Of a stretch of DNA of 64,000 nt, positions 1-6,878 are shown in pieces. The notes under the pieces are model-generated. The model had not been told where the DNA came from, did not search any database, and saw nothing but the letters and a program-made list of their open reading frames with translations. Origin of the DNA: Sporichthya polymorpha DSM 43042 (GTDB lineage Bacteria > Actinomycetota > Actinomycetes > Sporichthyales > Sporichthyaceae); NCBI RefSeq assembly GCF_000384115.1, contig NZ_KB913029.1, positions 468,907-532,906 of the forward strand, in the 5' to 3' direction. Position 1 is the first letter of the stretch; every line of letters begins with the position of its first letter. Position numbers and translations under genes: made by a program.

Positions 1-1
1 G

Positions 2-259
2 GCCGCCTACCTCAAGCGGTTGCGCCGCGTCGAAGGTCAGGTCCGCGGGATCGCGCGGATGATCGAGGGGGACGAGTACTGCATCGACATCCTCACGCAG
101 GTCTCAGCCGCGACCAGCGCCCTGGAGTCCGTGGCACTACGCCTGCTCGAGGATCACCTCAGACACTGTGTCGTGCATGCCGCAGCTGATGGCGGCCCAC
201 TGGCTGAGGCAAAGCTGGCGGAGGCAACCGCTGCGATCAAGCGCCTGGTCCGATCCTGA
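2..259 (+). CDS. csoR: CsoR-family copper-sensing repressor (5' end outside window)
   Basis: The readable part starts in mid-protein (AAYLKRLRRVEGQVRGI), which matches the first helix of CsoR/RcnR repressors, so a short N-terminal piece lies left of the window. The copper-binding triad of CsoR is present: Cys in EYCIDIL and then His-x3-Cys in DHLRHC. CsoR binds operator DNA as an all-helical oligomer and leaves it when Cu(I) binds. A palindromic operator and a CopZ gene follow directly, so it probably controls its own copper regulon, including the copA region further right. The TTG at 20 is only an internal codon. Confidence 0.9.
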   Translation, partial: AAYLKRLRRVEGQVRGIARMIEGDEYCIDILTQVSAATSALESVALRLLEDHLRHCVVHAAADGGPLAEAKLAEATAAIKRLVRS

Positions 260-278
260 CTTCGGCCGCGCATGCCAC

Positions 279-295
279 ATACCCTAATGGGGTAT
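279..295. promoter_or_regulatory. CsoR operator-like palindrome upstream of copZ
   Basis: The sequence ATACCCTAATGGGGTAT is an inverted repeat of the TACCC-spacer-GGGTA type known for CsoR operators. It sits 31 bp before the copZ start and 19 bp after the csoR stop. Similar sites recur at 1510-1527, 10318-10334 and 10351-10367. Binding is inferred from the pattern and the context. Confidence 0.7.
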
Positions 296-326
296 AGGTT
301 GAGTAGGTCGTCCGGAAGGGGTTGCC

Positions 327-551
327 GTGCCAACTAGTACGTATCGCGTTGAGGGAATGACCTGCGGTCACTGCGTTGCCGCCGTCACAGCGGAGCTGAG
401 CAAGTTGCCCGGGGTCGAAGACGTCGGGGTCGATCTCGTGCCGGACGGGATCTCGACAGTCACCGTGACCGGCGAGGGCGCGCCGGAACTGGACCAGGTA
501 CGAGCGGCCATCGACGAAGCGGGCTACGCCCTGGCGGACAAACCGGGCTGA
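327..551 (+). CDS. copZ: CopZ-type heavy-metal-associated (HMA) copper chaperone
   Basis: This 74-residue protein is one HMA ferredoxin-like domain with the metal-binding loop MTCGHC at residues 11-16, which binds Cu(I) and hands it to CopA. The start is GTG with a GGAAGGGG ribosome-binding site just upstream; the length fits a single-domain chaperone. A CsoR-like operator lies directly upstream, so copper induction through the preceding repressor is likely. Confidence 0.9.
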   Translation: MPTSTYRVEGMTCGHCVAAVTAELSKLPGVEDVGVDLVPDGISTVTVTGEGAPELDQVRAAIDEAGYALADKPG

Positions 552-733
552 ACCCAGGCCGACGGCGTCCATGGCGCGTTGACGGCCGCAAGCGGGTCGA
601 TGGTCACGCAGCACCGCATGTCGCCCCGCATCGTCGTCCCTCCGGCAAGCTGCCCGGGATGCCTCCGCAGCGCGTCGGATCTCGCCGCGAGCGCCCAGTC
701 AGTTCGAAATCGGGAGTTCGGCACCATCAGTCG

Positions 734-988
734 TCAGCGTGGGCTCCCGTCCCGGCCCACCGTGTCGAGTCCCACGACGGCGCGGGCGGCCGGGTCGGCC
801 TTACGGAGCGAGACGATCTCGCGCTCTAGGTCTGCGATTCGCCGGTCGCGCTCGTCGTCGGTCTCCCGGCGCGCGTCGCTCGGGGCCATGTGCCCGCTGT
901 GCCCCTTCCCGCCGCCCATCCCGCGCATCAAGAAGATCATCATCAGCGGGCAGGCCAGCAGGATCAGCCACGGCAACAGGTTCTGCAT
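734..988 (-). CDS. small membrane protein, DUF2933-like
   Basis: This protein of about 84 residues starts with one hydrophobic membrane segment (NLLPWLILLACPLMMIFLM). A Gly/Met/His-rich stretch (GMGGGKGHSGHM) follows, then a charged helical tail likely to form a coiled coil (residues about 42-65). Proteins of this shape are common in actinobacterial metal-resistance loci and resemble DUF2933. I prefer ATG 988 over GTG 997 because the AAAGGGA element is better spaced from it. The His/Met motif suggests metal contact, but function is unknown. Confidence 0.55.
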   Translation of the reverse strand: MQNLLPWLILLACPLMMIFLMRGMGGGKGHSGHMAPSDARRETDDERDRRIADLEREIVSLRKADPAARAVVGLDTVGRDGSPR

Positions 989-1014
989 CGTCCTCACGTC
1001 CCTTTCTTGAATCG

Positions 1015-1309
1015 TCAGGCCGTCGGGCCGGTGCCGTGCAGCATTTCGCGGCGGCGGGTGAATTCGTCCTCGTCGATCTCCCCGCGGGCGAACCGTTCCG
1101 CCAGGACTCCACCCGGCGTCGCGGACGGTGAGGTCTCATCGGTGCCACGGGGGTTTGGGCCAGCGCCAATGCGGGCCACAGCCACATGATCAGCGCGATC
1201 AGCCCGCCCAGGAACAGCAGCTCGACCCGGTCGCAGAAGCCCGCCAGGGCTTCATCATCACCGCCATCGCTGTCCAGTGCCACACGCCCCAGTCGCCGTT
1301 GTGCCACAT
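1015..1309 (-). pseudogene. SHOCT-domain membrane protein, broken by frameshifts
   Basis: Three pieces in different frames add up to one typical short membrane protein with a C-terminal SHOCT domain. The N-terminus MWHNGDWGVWHWTAMAVMM starts at ATG 1309. The transmembrane piece (LLFLGGLIALIMW) is in a second frame. The SHOCT piece (VLAERFARGEIDEDEFTRRR), ending at the stop at 1015-1017, is in a third. Read straight, the first frame stops after about 36 codons. Real frameshifts or sequencing indels would give the same picture; it sits in the right place for a metal-locus SHOCT gene. Confidence 0.6.
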
Positions 1310-1509
1310 CGGATTAGCCTCCCGGGCCAGGGCCGCTCCCGGGATTCATTGGCCTCAGCCTCCGCTTCCAGACCCCAGGGGTCAGAGCAGAAAGTCCCGG
1401 CGGGGAGTGTGAGCAACCTCGCGACCGGTCACCGGCGCCGCGCAGTTCATCGACCAAGGGACACCGCCGGTTAGTCGACCTCGCCGACGCCGTCTCGTAA
1501 GCACAAGGA

Positions 1510-1527
1510 GGTACCCCCCGGGGGTTT
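1510..1527. promoter_or_regulatory. possible CsoR operator upstream of the NlpC/P60 gene
   Basis: The sequence GTACCCCCCGGGGGTTTG is an imperfect GC-centred palindrome close to the CsoR-operator pattern. It lies about 100 bp before the gene at 1629. The surrounding 1310-1628 stretch holds no convincing gene, so this is its main recognisable signal. The right arm is weaker than in the other three sites. Confidence 0.45.
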
Positions 1528-1628
1528 GACCCGCGCGTCATGCGGCGTTTACCTTCTGGTCGCGCCACGGCACCGCCCTTATCGAAGGCTTCCGAGCATC
1601 CCCGCCGCCCCTCGGACAGGACCTCCGG

Positions 1629-3215
1629 ATGCCCCACTCGGCCGCCTCGCGGCGACGTGTACGACCCACCTTTGCCGCCGCCGTCCTGTGTGGATTGTTA
1701 GGGGGTTCACTTACCGGTCTGGGCGCCTTCGGCTTCGACGGCGCGCCGGCCGCAGCGGCCGACAAGTGCTACGGCCTGGGCGCGCCGCCAAGCACCGGAA
1801 CAGTCGCGCCCACGCCGGCCGCGGCTGAGGAACCTGACTCGGCCATCGCGCCCGACCCAATCCCTGCCGAGCCCGCCCCGATCGCTGAGGACGAGAACAC
1901 CAGCCTCGAGCCGACCGACCCGGGCAGCGAACCCGCGACGGACTCGCCCGCTCCGATCGGGGGCGACGTCACGGCGGACCCCTTCCCTGACCTCACGACC
2001 ACAGCGCCGCTGATCTGCCCTCCGCATGGCGCCGCCCCCGTCACCGCCCCGACCCCGGAACTGCCGTCGCTGGAGCCGAGCCCCACGGTCGATCCGGTCG
2101 AGGTCCCCCCGGTTGCGGCACCACCGGTGCAGGTACTGCCCACGCCCTCGCCCATGCCGGCACCCGCGCCTGCGACTCCCCCGCAGCCCGACGACGATGA
2201 CCCCGAGCTGGGCGTCCCGGTCCTGGGGAAACCCACCGAGATCGGCGTTTCCGGACGGGGTATGCCGCGCACGCCGACTCCTGGCCGAACTGGGACCATC
2301 AGCAGGCCCGAGGTGATCGCCCGGGCGGTGAGCTGGGTGACCCAGAAGGTCCCCTACAGCCAGAGCCGGTGGTGGACTGACTCCGCCGGCACGTTCCGGC
2401 AGGACTGCTCCGGTTACGTGTCGATGGCCTGGCGTACGGACCAGCGGATCAACTACTGGACCGGGAACCTGGCCCGCATCTCCGACCGGATCTCCTCCCC
2501 TGCCCTGCGGCCCGGCGACCTTCTCAACCTGGCCGGCAAGCACGTCGTGATCTTCGCCGGCTGGGAGGACGCCGCGAAGACGAAGTTCCGCCTGTTCGAG
2601 CAATACGCCACCGGGCACACGCCCCGTTTCGTGCGGAACGCCCCCCTGTCGTACTACCTCTCCCGCGGCTACGGCGCCTACCGCTACGAAGGGATCACCG
2701 AAGCTGCCGCCGTGCGGGTGACGGCCCCCAGGCGTCTCTCAACGCCGATTCCCGCACCGGCAGCGACGTCCTCCCACCACCAGTCCATCGCCTTGGTGGC
2801 GGCCTCGTCCGATGTCGATCCGGCCGTCTCACCGCCGCCCGGCACGCAGATCCCTCCGACCCCGGAATCGCTTCTGGTGGGGCTTCCCGCGACCACGTGG
2901 AGTCCAGCCGTCGCGGAGCAGTACACCGCCGACAACACGGTTACTCAGACGCTCCCCGCCGGCAGCACGCCCTCGGCCGCGGAGATTCCGTCACCCGCAC
3001 AGTTGGTCGCGGAGCAACGTGCGATCGATACGGGCGAGCCCGCTGAGGCCCTGTTAGCCCAGACCGCTCGCGCGGTGGAGCCCACCTCACCGGCCGGCGT
3101 CCTGCTGGCTCTCGGCCTCGGACTGCTGTTCGTGGCCGTGCCGCTCGCAGCCGCAGCCCGGGGCCGCATCTGGGCTCCCGTGGTGACGCCCTTCGACGCG
3201 CGACCCGGCGGGTAG
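1629..3215 (+). CDS. secreted NlpC/P60-like cell-wall hydrolase with Pro-rich linker and C-terminal anchor
   Basis: This 528-residue protein has an N-terminal signal peptide, a long Pro/Ala/Glu-rich low-complexity region (about 45-215) and an NlpC/P60-like cysteine-peptidase domain (about 220-360). A second disordered region and a hydrophobic C-terminal helix (PAGVLLALGLGLLFVAVPLAAAA) with a short basic tail follow. The likely catalytic Cys is in QDCSGYV (about residue 260) and His in GKHVVIF (about 305). It should be exported and held at the cell surface, cleaving peptidoglycan peptides. ATG 1629 follows a purine-rich AGGA element. An operator-like palindrome upstream hints at copper control, which is speculative. 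Confidence 0.75.
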   Translation: MPHSAASRRRVRPTFAAAVLCGLLGGSLTGLGAFGFDGAPAAAADKCYGLGAPPSTGTVAPTPAAAEEPDSAIAPDPIPAEPAPIAEDENTSLEPTDPGSEPATDSPAPIGGDVTADPFPDLTTTAPLICPPHGAAPVTAPTPELPSLEPSPTVDPVEVPPVAAPPVQVLPTPSPMPAPAPATPPQPDDDDPELGVPVLGKPTEIGVSGRGMPRTPTPGRTGTISRPEVIARAVSWVTQKVPYSQSRWWTDSAGTFRQDCSGYVSMAWRTDQRINYWTGNLARISDRISSPALRPGDLLNLAGKHVVIFAGWEDAAKTKFRLFEQYATGHTPRFVRNAPLSYYLSRGYGAYRYEGITEAAAVRVTAPRRLSTPIPAPAATSSHHQSIALVAASSDVDPAVSPPPGTQIPPTPESLLVGLPATTWSPAVAEQYTADNTVTQTLPAGSTPSAAEIPSPAQLVAEQRAIDTGEPAEALLAQTARAVEPTSPAGVLLALGLGLLFVAVPLAAAARGRIWAPVVTPFDARPGG

Positions 3216-3241
3216 GCCCTACTCCGCCGCTTCTCCGGCGC

Positions 3242-3781
3242 TTATTGCATGACGAACTGGGTGAAGTAGATGTCCATGACGTCGCCGTGGTAGGCCTCCG
3301 CCACGGCTTCGAGCAGGGCAGCCTTCGCGGCGCTTCGCCCGTTCGCAGAGATCAGGTCAGCAGCTTTCCGGTTCGAGAGTTGCGCAATCGCCAGATCGAG
3401 GGCCTTCGAGCCGTCGGGCTCTTCCGCTGTGCCGCCATGTCCGCCTCCTGATAGGTCGGCGGTGAACTGCAGCGCCATGCCCATCTTGAGGTAGCGGCCG
3501 CCGTCAAGGTTGAGCGTGACCGGACCGAGGTCGACGACGATCCCTGGCTCGGGCTCCGCGCTCGCGGAAGGTTTGGGCCCGAGAAAGGCGTAGTACCCAC
3601 CCGCGAGAGTGGCGACGACCAACACCACGCCGACGATCTTCTTCTTCGACTTCGCTTTCTTGCCGGTGTTCGCGCCGGCGTCGTCGTCGGCGCGGGCCCG
3701 CCCCCGGTCGGTGCCGCGGGTCGTCTCAGCCTGACCACCACCCTCGGCGTTCGAAGACCGTGAAGCGGTTGAAGTTGTCAA
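3242..3781 (-). CDS. fliL: FliL-like protein
   Basis: This 179-residue protein has a charged N-terminus, one membrane helix after a Lys-rich stretch (KKIVGVVLVVATLAGGYYAFL) and a periplasm-side domain. That domain carries FliL hallmarks: VDLGPVTLNL, a later SNRKAADLIS segment and the C-terminal DIYFTQFVMQ, close to the family's VYFTEFVxQ end. FliL associates with the flagellar stator. No other flagellar gene is in the window, so it is either an outlier of a flagellar set or has another role. I chose TTG 3781 because GGAGG lies 8 bases upstream; the longer upstream reading frame has no such signal. Confidence 0.75.
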   Translation of the reverse strand: MTTSTASRSSNAEGGGQAETTRGTDRGRARADDDAGANTGKKAKSKKKIVGVVLVVATLAGGYYAFLGPKPSASAEPEPGIVVDLGPVTLNLDGGRYLKMGMALQFTADLSGGGHGGTAEEPDGSKALDLAIAQLSNRKAADLISANGRSAAKAALLEAVAEAYHGDVMDIYFTQFVMQ

Positions 3782-3890
3782 GGCGAAGACCTCCGCGATT
3801 CGAGGCGCCGCTCTTGTCTGCACCCACCCTTCCTTCGGCCACGCATCGCACAACGTGAGACGACCGCTCTGAGCTCGAGCCCGACGTTCT

Positions 3891-4613
3891 TCAGCTTGTC
3901 GTGTAAGCAAGCTCTGGCGGCAAGGGCCCGGGCTTCGGGTAGCTCGTAGTGAGCGTGCCGTAGAGGATCAGCCGGGTCGAGGAACCCCAGCGCGGGTTGC
4001 AGGTAACCAGGGTGATGCGGCGTTCGGTCGGCTTCACGCCTGGTTGTTCAGGCACTGGCAGAACCACCTCGCCGTAACTGGGGTCGACGAGCTTGTACGC
4101 CCGGTCGCCGGGTTTCGCCCCGGGCTGCGGGTCGATGGTGTAGACGAACCACCTGGTCCGCGTCTCCACCACGACACGGTCCCCCGCGCGGAGCCGGTCG
4201 AGGTAGGCGAACGGCTCCCCCTGAGTGGCCCGATGCCCAGCGACGGCGAAGTTGCCGACCTGACCGGGCTGCGCCGAGCGCGGGAAATGCCCCACCCCGC
4301 GGGCGAGCTGCTTGAGCTCGACGCCCTCCACGAGCGGCTTCTCCCACTTCCGTCCCAGCCGCTCGATGTAGATGAGGCCGATGGCATCGCCCTTGATAGG
4401 AGCACCGGCACTCACCGGCTGTACCCATGAGTCGCGCAGGTCGTCCCTGATGGCGTCCTGTCGCCGGCCGGCCTCGAAGTTTGTGTAGAAAACTTGGTAG
4501 ACCACCAGCAGGAGAGCCAGCACACCCACGGTGATGAAGACCTCGCCGACCCCCCGGACGAACAGATGTCGGCGGCGCGCCCACGGCGACAGCGAACCGG
4601 CGGCCGACCTCAT
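3891..4613 (-). CDS. class E-type sortase
   Basis: This 240-residue protein has a short cytoplasmic N-terminus, one membrane segment (about 20-42) and a sortase beta-barrel. Visible catalytic elements are His in NFAVAGHR, Cys in ITLVTCNP (the TLxTC motif) and Arg in GSSTRLILYG. Sortases join sorting-signal proteins to the cell wall. The ATG shares one base with the lgt stop codon (TGATG), so it is translationally coupled to lgt and presumably serves surface proteins matured in the same operon. Confidence 0.9.
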   Translation of the reverse strand: MRSAAGSLSPWARRRHLFVRGVGEVFITVGVLALLLVVYQVFYTNFEAGRRQDAIRDDLRDSWVQPVSAGAPIKGDAIGLIYIERLGRKWEKPLVEGVELKQLARGVGHFPRSAQPGQVGNFAVAGHRATQGEPFAYLDRLRAGDRVVVETRTRWFVYTIDPQPGAKPGDRAYKLVDPSYGEVVLPVPEQPGVKPTERRITLVTCNPRWGSSTRLILYGTLTTSYPKPGPLPPELAYTTS

Positions 4614-5485
4614 CAGCGGGCCTCGTCCCTGAGCGTCTCGGTCCGAGACTGTCCGAGGTAGGGCGTCGGCTCGCGGCGGTCGCCGCGACGGCGGGACACC
4701 ACGAGGTAGGCGACCGCGGCCGCGAACAGGACGAGCGCGACCCAGTTGTTCAGGCGCAGGCCGGCGATGCGGTGCGCCTCGTCGACCCGCAGCGCCTCGA
4801 TCCAGAACCGGCCGGTGCAGTAGGCGGCCACGTAGAGGGCGACGACCTGGCCACGGCCCATGTTGAAGCGCCGGTCGGCCCAGATCAGCAGCGCCGCGAC
4901 CAGCAGGCACCACAGCGACTCGTACAGGAAGGTCGGGTGGTAGGTAGCCGCGTCCGGAGTGGCCCGCGGCCGGTTCTCCGGATCGATCTCCAGCGCCCAC
5001 GGAAGGTCGGTGGGCTTGCCGTAGAGCTCCTGGTTGAACCAGTTGCCCCAGCGCCCCATGGCCTGCGCCAGCACGACCCCGGGAAAGACGGCGTCCGCGA
5101 CCGGCGGCCAGGACAGCCCGGCCCGCCGCGCGCCGATCCAGCCACCGAGCGCGCCGAGCGCGACCGCGCCCCAGATCCCGAGGCCGCCCTCCCAGATCTT
5201 CAGCGCGTCGACGGGTCGGCCACCGTCGCCGAAGTAATCGTCCGGGGTGGTGATCACGTGGTAGATCCGGCCGCCGACGATCCCAAACGGGACCACCCAC
5301 ATGGCGAGATCGCCGACCTGGCCGGGCTTGCCGCCGCGGGCGATCAGCCGCTTATCGCCGACCACGATGGCGATCAGGATCCCGGCCACGATGCAGAGCG
5401 CGTAGCCACGGATCGGGAAGCCGCCGAGGTACCACACGCCCTCAGAAGGGCTTGGGATTGACGCGACCAGGACGTCTGAGGTCAT
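4613..5485 (-). CDS. lgt: prolipoprotein diacylglyceryl transferase
   Basis: Lgt moves diacylglycerol from phosphatidylglycerol to the lipobox cysteine of prolipoproteins. The 290-residue protein has several membrane segments and family signatures: SIPSPSEGVWYLG with IRGYALCIV at the N-terminus, the GGRIYHV motif, EGGLGIWGA and MGRWGNWFNQELYG. I chose ATG 5485 because it overlaps the stop of the small upstream gene as ATGA; an in-frame GTG at 5542 would add 19 unlike residues. It sits behind two lipoprotein (DUF305) genes and ahead of a sortase, so it may serve these envelope proteins. Confidence 0.93.
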   Translation of the reverse strand: MTSDVLVASIPSPSEGVWYLGGFPIRGYALCIVAGILIAIVVGDKRLIARGGKPGQVGDLAMWVVPFGIVGGRIYHVITTPDDYFGDGGRPVDALKIWEGGLGIWGAVALGALGGWIGARRAGLSWPPVADAVFPGVVLAQAMGRWGNWFNQELYGKPTDLPWALEIDPENRPRATPDAATYHPTFLYESLWCLLVAALLIWADRRFNMGRGQVVALYVAAYCTGRFWIEALRVDEAHRIAGLRLNNWVALVLFAAAVAYLVVSRRRGDRREPTPYLGQSRTETLRDEAR

Positions 5486-5652
5486 AGCTGAATCGGCACT
5501 GGGTGTGCCCTCGACCCATGGGGATCTGGCGGACCGTCCCACGTGAGGGACAAGACGAGCGCAGCGCCGACCAGGAAGAGCATGGCCACCAACACAGCGA
5601 CGAGGACGACGCGGCCGCCTCGCGGCGGTGCGGCGTCCACGAAGCTAGCCAT
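5482..5652 (-). CDS. small single-span membrane protein between DUF305 gene and lgt
   Basis: This is a 56-codon frame with a clear membrane helix (VVLVAVLVAMLFLVGAALVL, residues about 15-34), flanked by a basic N-terminal side (RGGR) and a Pro/His-containing tail. Its ATG overlaps the end of the upstream DUF305 gene (ATGGCTAG) and its TGA overlaps the lgt start (ATGA). Exact coupling at both ends argues for a real gene. I recognise no family. A role in metal handling or in the lipoprotein pathway is only inferred from position. Confidence 0.65.
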   Translation of the reverse strand: MASFVDAAPPRGGRVVLVAVLVAMLFLVGAALVLSLTWDGPPDPHGSRAHPVPIQL

Positions 5653-6280
5653 TCTTCAGTTTCTGCATCTTCTGGATCTCACCTTGCTGCGCGATCTCAA
5701 TCTGCTCCGCGAGGGTGAGGGCTTCGGGGGCTTTGCCGTCGGCCCGTTCCGCCTTGGCCATCTGCAGAGCGCCGCGGTGGTGCTCGATCATCATCGTGAG
5801 GAACAGCCGGTCGAACTTCGCCCCTTTCGCCGCCCGCAACTCGGCCATCTCGCCGCTGGTCGCCATGCCGTCCATAGTGGCTTCCAAGTTAGACATCCCC
5901 TCCATGGTCTCCATACCGGGCATCCCTCGCATCGACTCCATGCCGGTCATGGTTTCCATGCTCTTGTCCAAGGACCGACCCCATTGGGCGAGCAGTTGGC
6001 GCAGCTGCTCGATTTCCGGCTCCTGCCCGGACAGGATCGTCGCCGCGAGCTTCTTGACCTCGGCGCTCGCGGCTCGTGACTTAGCGAGCCGCGCCATCTC
6101 GACGGCCTGGACGTGGTGGGGCAGCATGCCTTGGGCGAAGGTCACGTCCGCAGTGTTGAAGGCGGCGGCGGCCGCCGGCTGCGAGGTAGCGTCATCTCCT
6201 CCTCCGCAACCAGCGAGCAAGGCGGCCGAAGCCACGGTGGCGAGCGCGAGCGCTGCAGACCGAACGAAGCGGTTGGTCAT
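5645..6280 (-). CDS. DUF305 lipoprotein (copper-locus type)
   Basis: This 211-residue protein has a lipoprotein signal peptide ending LLAGC. The DUF305 domain carries paired motifs MLPHHVQAVEMA and MMIEHHRGALQMA, whose His and Met residues fit metal binding. A Met/Gly-rich segment between them (about 110-140, repeats such as GMESM and GMPGM) is a likely copper-binding insert. It should be anchored outside the membrane. The gene lies downstream of copA and a second DUF305 gene and ends inside the small membrane-protein gene. Confidence 0.88.
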   Translation of the reverse strand: MTNRFVRSAALALATVASAALLAGCGGGDDATSQPAAAAAFNTADVTFAQGMLPHHVQAVEMARLAKSRAASAEVKKLAATILSGQEPEIEQLRQLLAQWGRSLDKSMETMTGMESMRGMPGMETMEGMSNLEATMDGMATSGEMAELRAAKGAKFDRLFLTMMIEHHRGALQMAKAERADGKAPEALTLAEQIEIAQQGEIQKMQKLKNG

Positions 6281-6302
6281 CGAGGGCCTTTCGTAGGGGC
6301 GA

Positions 6303-6878
6303 TCACTTCAACTGGGCGAGTTGCTCGTCTTGTGCGGTGCGCAGGCGTTCGGCAAGGGCGCGGGCGTCCGGGTTGATGCCGCCCTGGAGTTGCTCGTCCA
6401 CCAGGTCAAGTCCACCTCGGTGGTGACGGGCCATCAGGACCCGGAACTGGCGGTCGAAGGCCTGGCCCTTCAGCGCTTCGAGGCGGGTCACGGCGCCCTC
6501 GGGCACCATCCCCGGACCGGTCTCGTCCTGGCCGATACCGTGCGCAGGCAGTTCCGCGCCGGCCTGCGCCCAGGCTCGGATCCACTCGGCGAGCGTGTCG
6601 ACCTGGGGTGCGTACACGGCGGCGATGTCGGCGGCGAGGGACTTGACCTCGGGCGAGCGGCCACGGGAGGGGGCCAGCTCCGCAAGGTGCAGTGCCTGGC
6701 TGTGATGCTGGCTCAGATGGACGACGAAATCGACATCAGCCTGGACGAACGCAGGGACAGCTGCGCCACCCGGAGCCGCCGCAGGGTCCGCCTGACCCGA
6801 CCCGCCGCACGCGGCGCTGACCGCCCCGGCCAACAGGACCGCGGCGGCCACCCGGCCGCGCAGAGGAACCCGCGTCAC
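6303..6878 (-). CDS. second DUF305 lipoprotein
   Basis: This 191-residue exported protein has a lipobox-like SAAC after a hydrophobic segment. Its DUF305 domain carries [19 protein letters not shown] and [14 protein letters not shown], the two His-rich helices of the family. It lacks the Met-rich insert of the neighbouring paralogue. The GTG start overlaps the copA stop (GTGA), so it is coupled to the copper ATPase. The role is probably to bind or buffer copper outside the cell; biochemical function of the family is little known. Confidence 0.87.
   Translation of the reverse strand: MTRVPLRGRVAAAVLLAGAVSAACGGSGQADPAAAPGGAAVPAFVQADVDFVVHLSQHHSQALHLAELAPSRGRSPEVKSLAADIAAVYAPQVDTLAEWIRAWAQAGAELPAHGIGQDETGPGMVPEGAVTRLEALKGQAFDRQFRVLMARHHRGGLDLVDEQLQGGINPDARALAERLRTAQDEQLAQLK

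Noticed and set aside
801-1307. 168-codon minus-strand frame as an intact gene
   Set aside because: It covers only the membrane part of the SHOCT protein; the SHOCT domain is in another frame, so it is part of the broken gene.
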